Part shown: positions 5,783-9,136 of the stretch, one piece after another
Layout of the letters: each line of letters opens with the position of its first letter
Position numbering within the stretch: the stretch's first letter is position 1
From: Candidatus Acidiferrales bacterium
Lineage (GTDB): Bacteria; Acidobacteriota; Terriglobia; Acidoferrales; UBA7541
Assembly: GCA_030043155.1 (NCBI GenBank)
Contig: JASHYE010000224.1
Coordinates: 1 to 9,136, forward strand
Reading direction: 5' to 3'
Length of the DNA: 9,136 nt
The notes under the pieces: model-generated
What the model saw: only the letters and a program-made list of their open reading frames with translations
Databases searched by the model: none
Told to the model about the DNA's origin: nothing
Program-made: the position numbers and the translations under genes

Positions 5783-5835
5783 ACGCCAAGTAAGGACGGA
5801 CTCTTTACCGAACGAATGCGGCACGAATCGTTTTG

Positions 5836-7452
5836 CTAAGGAATCATCCCGCTCAGCCAGTGGGCCTGCGCCAGCGCGAGAAGCGCAATCAGCGCGGCCA
5901 GAAAAATGCTGTGCCAGAAAGTGGATCGCAGGACTCTTCCTTCTTCACCGACCAATCCCACTGTGGTGACACCCACCGCGATATTCTGTGGCGAAATCAT
6001 TTTTCCGGTGATTGCGCCGGAGGAATTTGTCGCCGCCAGCAACAGCGGATTCAAATGCAGTTGGTGCGCAGCGGCCACCTGCAAATTCCCAAAGAGGAGA
6101 TTGCTCGCGGTGTCGCTGCCGCTCAAAAAGCACGCGACCCATCCCAAATAACTGCTCAGCACAGGAAACAACGAGCCGGCGCTGGCCGCCGCGTCGCCCA
6201 GCGTGTAGGCCATGCCCGAGTAGTTGTAGAGATACGCGAGGGCCACAATCAGCACCACAGTCAACCCCGGCAAGCGAAGCTGCCGGAGCGTCTTCAGCCC
6301 TGACTCGGCGAAAGTCTTCGGTTTCACTCGAAGACAGAGCGCGGTGAGAACTGTGGCGAGGAGCGCAGCGGTTCCCGTGGCCAGCGGCTGAAAAGAGTAT
6401 TTCGCTGCGTAGGGTTTGCCGTAGAGGGTGATGAGAATCGCATTGTGCAAATGCGGAATGGCAAAGGCAATTTGCCATTTTTCAAACAGTTTTGCGTACG
6501 ACCAGACGACCATGACGACGGAAAGCAAGATCCACGGAAGCCAGGCGGCAAAAGATTCCGACGCGGAGAGTGGCGACAATTTCAGTTCCGCGGCCAATCC
6601 GGCAGGAATCTCCTGCTTGAGAGATGGCTTCCAAAAGCGCAGCAGAAGCACGACGGCGGCGATCGATGCGAGGGCCGCGATGATGTCCGCTGCCCAGGGG
6701 CCCCAGAAGTTCGAAACGAAAAATTGAGCGAGCGCGAAGCTGGCACCCGCGACCGCCGCTGCCGGCCACGAGCGCCGCAGGCCTTTGCCGCGCGCGACAA
6801 TGCACACGAGGTACGCCGGCAAAATGGCCGACAAAAGTGGAAGTTGCCGGCCCTCCATCGCGGAGAGCTTCATCAGGTCGAGTCCGGTGACTCCGGCGAG
6901 CGCCACAATGGGGATGCCCAGAGCGCCGAACGCGACGGGAGCCGTATCGGCAATCAGCGAAAGAAGAATTGCGCGCCGAGGCTGGAAGCCAAGGCCGACG
7001 AGGAGAAAAGCAGTGATGGCCACCGGCGTGCCGAATCCGGCCGTGCCTTCCAGCAGCGCGCCCAGGCAAAACGCGACAAGGATCGCCTGAATGCAGGCGT
7101 CGCCGGAAGCGTGGCTTTCCATCCAGCGGCGCAGCAAATCGAAATTGCCGACGGACACGGTGAGGTTGTAAAGCCAGAGCGCGGCGAAGACGATCCACAG
7201 GATGGACCACAGCGCATAGATGGAGCCGTAGATCACGCTCCATAGCGCGAGCAGGGATGGCATGCGCCATGCGAAAATGGCAAGCGCTGCCGCAGTAGCG
7301 AGGCCGCATGCCGAAGACAAGAGGCCGCTTTTGCGAAGTCCTCCCATCAGGACAAGCACCACAACCAATGGAATGACGGCCACAAGAGCTGAAAACGCGA
7401 GGGAATGAGCCGGCGTGAGAGGCTGCGGCCAAATCATGGCGGCGGCAAGCAT
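5836..7452 (-). CDS. lctP: L-lactate permease (LctP/LldP family)
   Basis: A 538-residue inner-membrane permease that imports lactate, and in some members glycolate, with protons. E. coli LldP has about 551 residues, so this is full length. Roughly a dozen hydrophobic segments run the whole length. Family signatures are GALLEGTAGFGTPVAI (131-146), ADTAPVAFGALGIPIVALAG (168-187), and towards the C-terminus FLSGSDTASNLLFGNLQVAA and NSSGAITGKMISPQNIAVG. The ATG at 7452 is supported by GAGGA (7465-7461) 8 nt upstream; a second Met at residue 6 is less well placed. It has a good promoter at 7512-7484. No lactate dehydrogenase (lldD, lutABC) or LldR-type regulator is next to it. The gene diverges from the dGTPase gene and is followed by the small four-Cys protein. 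Confidence 0.96.
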   Translation of the reverse strand: MLAAAMIWPQPLTPAHSLAFSALVAVIPLVVVLVLMGGLRKSGLLSSACGLATAAALAIFAWRMPSLLALWSVIYGSIYALWSILWIVFAALWLYNLTVSVGNFDLLRRWMESHASGDACIQAILVAFCLGALLEGTAGFGTPVAITAFLLVGLGFQPRRAILLSLIADTAPVAFGALGIPIVALAGVTGLDLMKLSAMEGRQLPLLSAILPAYLVCIVARGKGLRRSWPAAAVAGASFALAQFFVSNFWGPWAADIIAALASIAAVVLLLRFWKPSLKQEIPAGLAAELKLSPLSASESFAAWLPWILLSVVMVVWSYAKLFEKWQIAFAIPHLHNAILITLYGKPYAAKYSFQPLATGTAALLATVLTALCLRVKPKTFAESGLKTLRQLRLPGLTVVLIVALAYLYNYSGMAYTLGDAAASAGSLFPVLSSYLGWVACFLSGSDTASNLLFGNLQVAAAHQLHLNPLLLAATNSSGAITGKMISPQNIAVGVTTVGLVGEEGRVLRSTFWHSIFLAALIALLALAQAHWLSGMIP

Positions 7453-7483
7453 TCAGCGATTCCTCGGTCGCGAGAGTGCGCGG

Positions 7484-7512
7484 ATTTTAGTGTGCTTCTG
7501 TGGATTCAGCAA
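7484..7512 (-). promoter_or_regulatory. Sigma70-type promoter for lctP
   Basis: On the minus strand TTGCTG (7512-7507) and TAAAAT (7489-7484) have a 17-nt spacer. Transcription would begin near 7477, leaving a leader of about 25 nt that carries the GAGGA ribosome binding site. Confidence 0.55.
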
Positions 7513-7582
7513 CTATTGCGGAGCACTGCTCGCGGAATTTGCGAAGGAGTTGATGTTAATGGGAAGCACGGCGCGCTTTCGC

Positions 7583-7588
7583 TACAAT
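7583..7588 (+). promoter_or_regulatory. -10 element TACAAT next to the dGTPase start (leaderless candidate)
   Basis: TACAAT matches five of six consensus positions and ends 7 nt before the ATG at 7596. No -35 hexamer lies at 16-18 nt; TTGATG at 7550 is too far away. An earlier in-frame ATG at 7587 falls inside this element and would not be transcribed if the promoter is real. Confidence 0.45.
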
Positions 7589-7595
7589 GCCTTCG

Positions 7596-8738
7596 ATGAA
7601 TGGTGCAGCCAGGCTTGCTTCTTACGCGATGGATGTGGCGCACACGCGTGGCCGGAGGTTTCCGGAAGCGCAGCATCCCTATCGCAACGATTACGCGCGG
7701 GATCGAGATCGCGTGGTGCATTCACGGGCGTTTCGCCGGCTCGAGGCGAAGACGCAGGTCTTCACTACGCGCTTCTCTGATCATTTTCGCAACCGGCTGA
7801 CGCACACGCTGGAAGTGGCGCAGATTGGACGCACCGTGGCCGGCGCGCTCGGGTTGAACAGCGATCTGGTGGAGGCGCTGGCGCTTGTGCATGACATTGG
7901 CCATCCACCATTCGGGCACGCCGGAGAGCGGCAGCTCAATTTGCGAATGCACGAACACGGAGATTTTTTCGATCACAATTTGCATGCGCTGCGAATCGTG
8001 GAAAGTTTTGAGCAGCGCTATCTGGATTTTCCGGGACTGAATTTAACCTTTGAAGTGCGGGAAGGGATCGTCAAGCATTCGCGCGACTATTCGGCGGCGG
8101 AGTTTCCAGAGCTTTCGGAGTACCTGCTGGAGGAGCGGCCGCCGCTTGAAGCGCAGCTGATCGATGTGGTGGACGAGATTGCGTACAGCACAGCGGATTT
8201 GGACGATGGGTTCGAAGCAGGCCTGGTGGAATTGAATTCGCTCATCGACGAAGTTCCTGTTTTTGCGCGCGCGTACGCGAATGTGGAGCGCAGCCATCCG
8301 CGCGGCGAAAAGAAATTGAAGTTCAATGAGGCGCTGAAGGAGATTCTCGATCATTCTGTTACGGATTTAATCGAAAATACGCGAGCTGAGATTCAGCGCG
8401 CAGGCATCGATTCCGTGGAAGACATCCGGCGAAATGCCAAGCGCCTCGCCACATTTTCTGAGGAAGTAGCGGCGGAGAATGCGCAGCTGAAGAGATATTT
8501 GAAAGCCGGATTGTACGAAAACCCGGCCATTGTGCAGGACCGTGAGCGCTCGGTTGAGGCACTCGACGAACTGTTTCTGCTTTATTTGGAGCATCCTCAG
8601 AAAATGCCGCGAGGCTACACGGAACGCGCGCGCACAGAGCCGGTGCATCGCGTGGTTTGCGATTACATTGCGGGGATGACGGATCACTATTTGCTGCGGC
8701 AGCGCGAGGAGCAATTCCAAGCGCGCACTTCAGAGTAG
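7596..8738 (+). CDS. dgt: dGTPase-like deoxynucleotide triphosphohydrolase (HD superfamily)
   Basis: A 380-residue HD-domain enzyme that hydrolyses dNTPs to deoxynucleosides and triphosphate. The metal ligands are visible: H70 (RLTHTLEVAQ), H99-D100 (ALVHDIGHPPFGHAGE) and D193 (DVVDEIAYSTADLDDG). The N-terminal signature HPYRNDYARDRDRVVHSRAF (27-46), then RRLEAKTQVF, is complete, as is the end, RVVCDYIAGMTDHYLLRQ. The length fits the common bacterial dGTPase-like protein and not the longer E. coli Dgt (about 505). Substrate preference cannot be read from sequence. I chose ATG 7596 over ATG 7587 because the latter overlaps a -10 element and homologues begin near LASYAMDV; neither has a Shine-Dalgarno sequence. 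It diverges from lctP and precedes the VWFA-related gene by 81 bp on the same strand. Confidence 0.95.
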   Translation: MNGAARLASYAMDVAHTRGRRFPEAQHPYRNDYARDRDRVVHSRAFRRLEAKTQVFTTRFSDHFRNRLTHTLEVAQIGRTVAGALGLNSDLVEALALVHDIGHPPFGHAGERQLNLRMHEHGDFFDHNLHALRIVESFEQRYLDFPGLNLTFEVREGIVKHSRDYSAAEFPELSEYLLEERPPLEAQLIDVVDEIAYSTADLDDGFEAGLVELNSLIDEVPVFARAYANVERSHPRGEKKLKFNEALKEILDHSVTDLIENTRAEIQRAGIDSVEDIRRNAKRLATFSEEVAAENAQLKRYLKAGLYENPAIVQDRERSVEALDELFLLYLEHPQKMPRGYTERARTEPVHRVVCDYIAGMTDHYLLRQREEQFQARTSE

Positions 8739-8819
8739 AAGATGAGGCTGAAGTTGAGGCCACGGCAACTCCGAATCAGCCGGGGCAACCTCGCCGTCGG
8801 TACGTGAATCCCTCTACCG

Positions 8820-9136
8820 ATGCCCTATCACAATTCAATTCGTGGCGCTGGTTTTCTCGAAAGGAAATTCGCGCGTGGCCGCATGTTCGCGTTCCTGTTG
8901 GTCGGAGCGTTTCTTTTTGCATGCAGCGTAGCCGATGCGCAATCCACAGTAGGCCCAATCACTCCTCCGTCGCTGAAAGTTGCCCCGCCCCCGCAGGCGC
9001 AAGCCACGCCGAAGATAAAGGTTGAAGCGAAACTTGTGTATTTGTATGTCGACGTGCGCGACAAGAAAGGGAAAAATGTTCCTGGGCTGAGCGCGCAGGA
9101 CTTCACGCTCGAAGAGGATGGCCATCCGGAAAATAT
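8820..9136 (+). CDS. VWFA-related acidobacterial secreted protein, N-terminal part, runs off the right edge
   Basis: The first 105 residues of an exported protein. After a basic N-region (R15, K16, R19, R21) comes a hydrophobic core (22-38), with a likely signal-peptidase site after ADA (38-40). The LFAC at 32-35 could instead be a weak lipobox. A Pro/Ala spacer (46-65) is followed by KVEAKLVYLYVDVRDKKGKN (67-86) and VPGLSAQDFTLEEDG (87-101). This entry sequence is typical of the 'VWFA-related' family (TIGR03436) that is strongly expanded in Acidobacteriota; the von Willebrand A domain itself, with its metal site, would lie downstream. The ATG at 8820 is the first after an in-frame TGA at 8805. 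ATG 8883 would begin directly at the hydrophobic core and is possible. No Shine-Dalgarno is clear at either start. Function of the family is unknown, presumably envelope-associated adhesion or scaffolding. Confidence 0.85.
   Translation, partial: MPYHNSIRGAGFLERKFARGRMFAFLLVGAFLFACSVADAQSTVGPITPPSLKVAPPPQAQATPKIKVEAKLVYLYVDVRDKKGKNVPGLSAQDFTLEEDGHPEN

Noticed and set aside
5247..5789. 180-codon open frame on minus spanning the MXAN_5187-like gene and the gap
   Set aside because: Most of it is antisense to the MXAN_5187-like gene, and its left end reads through the region in a different frame from the motif-rich four-Cys protein.
6445..7245. 266-codon open frame on plus, antisense to lctP
   Set aside because: The translation is rich in Arg, Gly, Glu and Gln with no recognisable domain, and it lies wholly opposite a full-length permease with all family signatures. 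Long antisense frames are expected in G+C-rich genes.
6482..7432. 316-codon open frame on minus, overlapping lctP in another frame
   Set aside because: Same-strand shifted frame of lctP. The protein is Arg/His/Cys-rich with no motif, while the lctP frame matches its family throughout.
7596..8738. dGTPase as an anti-phage nucleotide-depletion defence gene
   Set aside because: Some dGTPases act in defence, but this one is in a housekeeping context with no other defence or mobile genes, and its sequence looks like the common bacterial form.

Overview
The window looks like ordinary chromosomal DNA from a member of the Acidobacteriota, probably a soil Terriglobia-type organism. The main taxonomic clue is the gene entering at the right edge. 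It has a signal peptide, a Pro/Ala-rich spacer and then the entry strand and 'GLSAQDFTLEEDG' motif of the VWFA-related secreted proteins that are expanded in Acidobacteriota. G+C is moderately high by eye, genes are closely spaced on both strands, and base composition does not shift in a way that would suggest a mobile island. I see no tRNA or rRNA, IS element, CRISPR array or phage gene.

Layout from left to right. (1) The left edge holds the N-terminal half of a metallo-beta-lactamase-fold hydrolase on the minus strand, divergent from (2) a plus-strand CDF zinc/divalent-cation exporter with a His-rich N-terminus. (3) A secreted protein of unknown function on the minus strand converges on it. 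(4) After a divergent regulatory region with several inverted repeats come a 65-residue zinc-ribbon protein and a STAS-domain anti-sigma-factor antagonist, both on plus and probably co-transcribed. (5) Converging on these is selA, selenocysteine synthase, on minus. (6) Divergent from selA is a plus-strand protein resembling the C-terminal domain of Myxococcus MXAN_5187. (7) On minus follow an LctP-family lactate permease and, directly downstream of it, a small four-Cys protein. (8) Divergent from the permease, on plus, are a dGTPase-like HD phosphohydrolase and then the truncated VWFA-related protein.

Functionally the genes are a mixture: metal efflux, selenoprotein synthesis, partner-switch signalling, lactate uptake, dNTP metabolism and cell-envelope proteins. 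No multi-gene pathway is visible, and only two adjacent pairs look like possible operons (zinc ribbon plus STAS; lactate permease plus small Cys protein). The partners one would expect for SelA (SelB, SelD, tRNA-Sec) and for the STAS protein (a kinase or phosphatase) lie outside the window.

The most distinctive pattern is in the DNA between genes. Three plus-strand genes (CDF exporter, zinc ribbon, dGTPase), and less convincingly selA, have a -10-like hexamer only 6 to 10 nt before the ATG and no Shine-Dalgarno sequence, which suggests leaderless mRNAs. Other genes have conventional 17-nt-spaced promoters or strong Shine-Dalgarno sites. One leaderless promoter is overlapped by a perfect 8-bp inverted repeat that looks like an operator. 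I did not find convincing evidence for a new multi-gene system; the two small conserved-looking Cys-rich proteins are the best candidates for undescribed biology.
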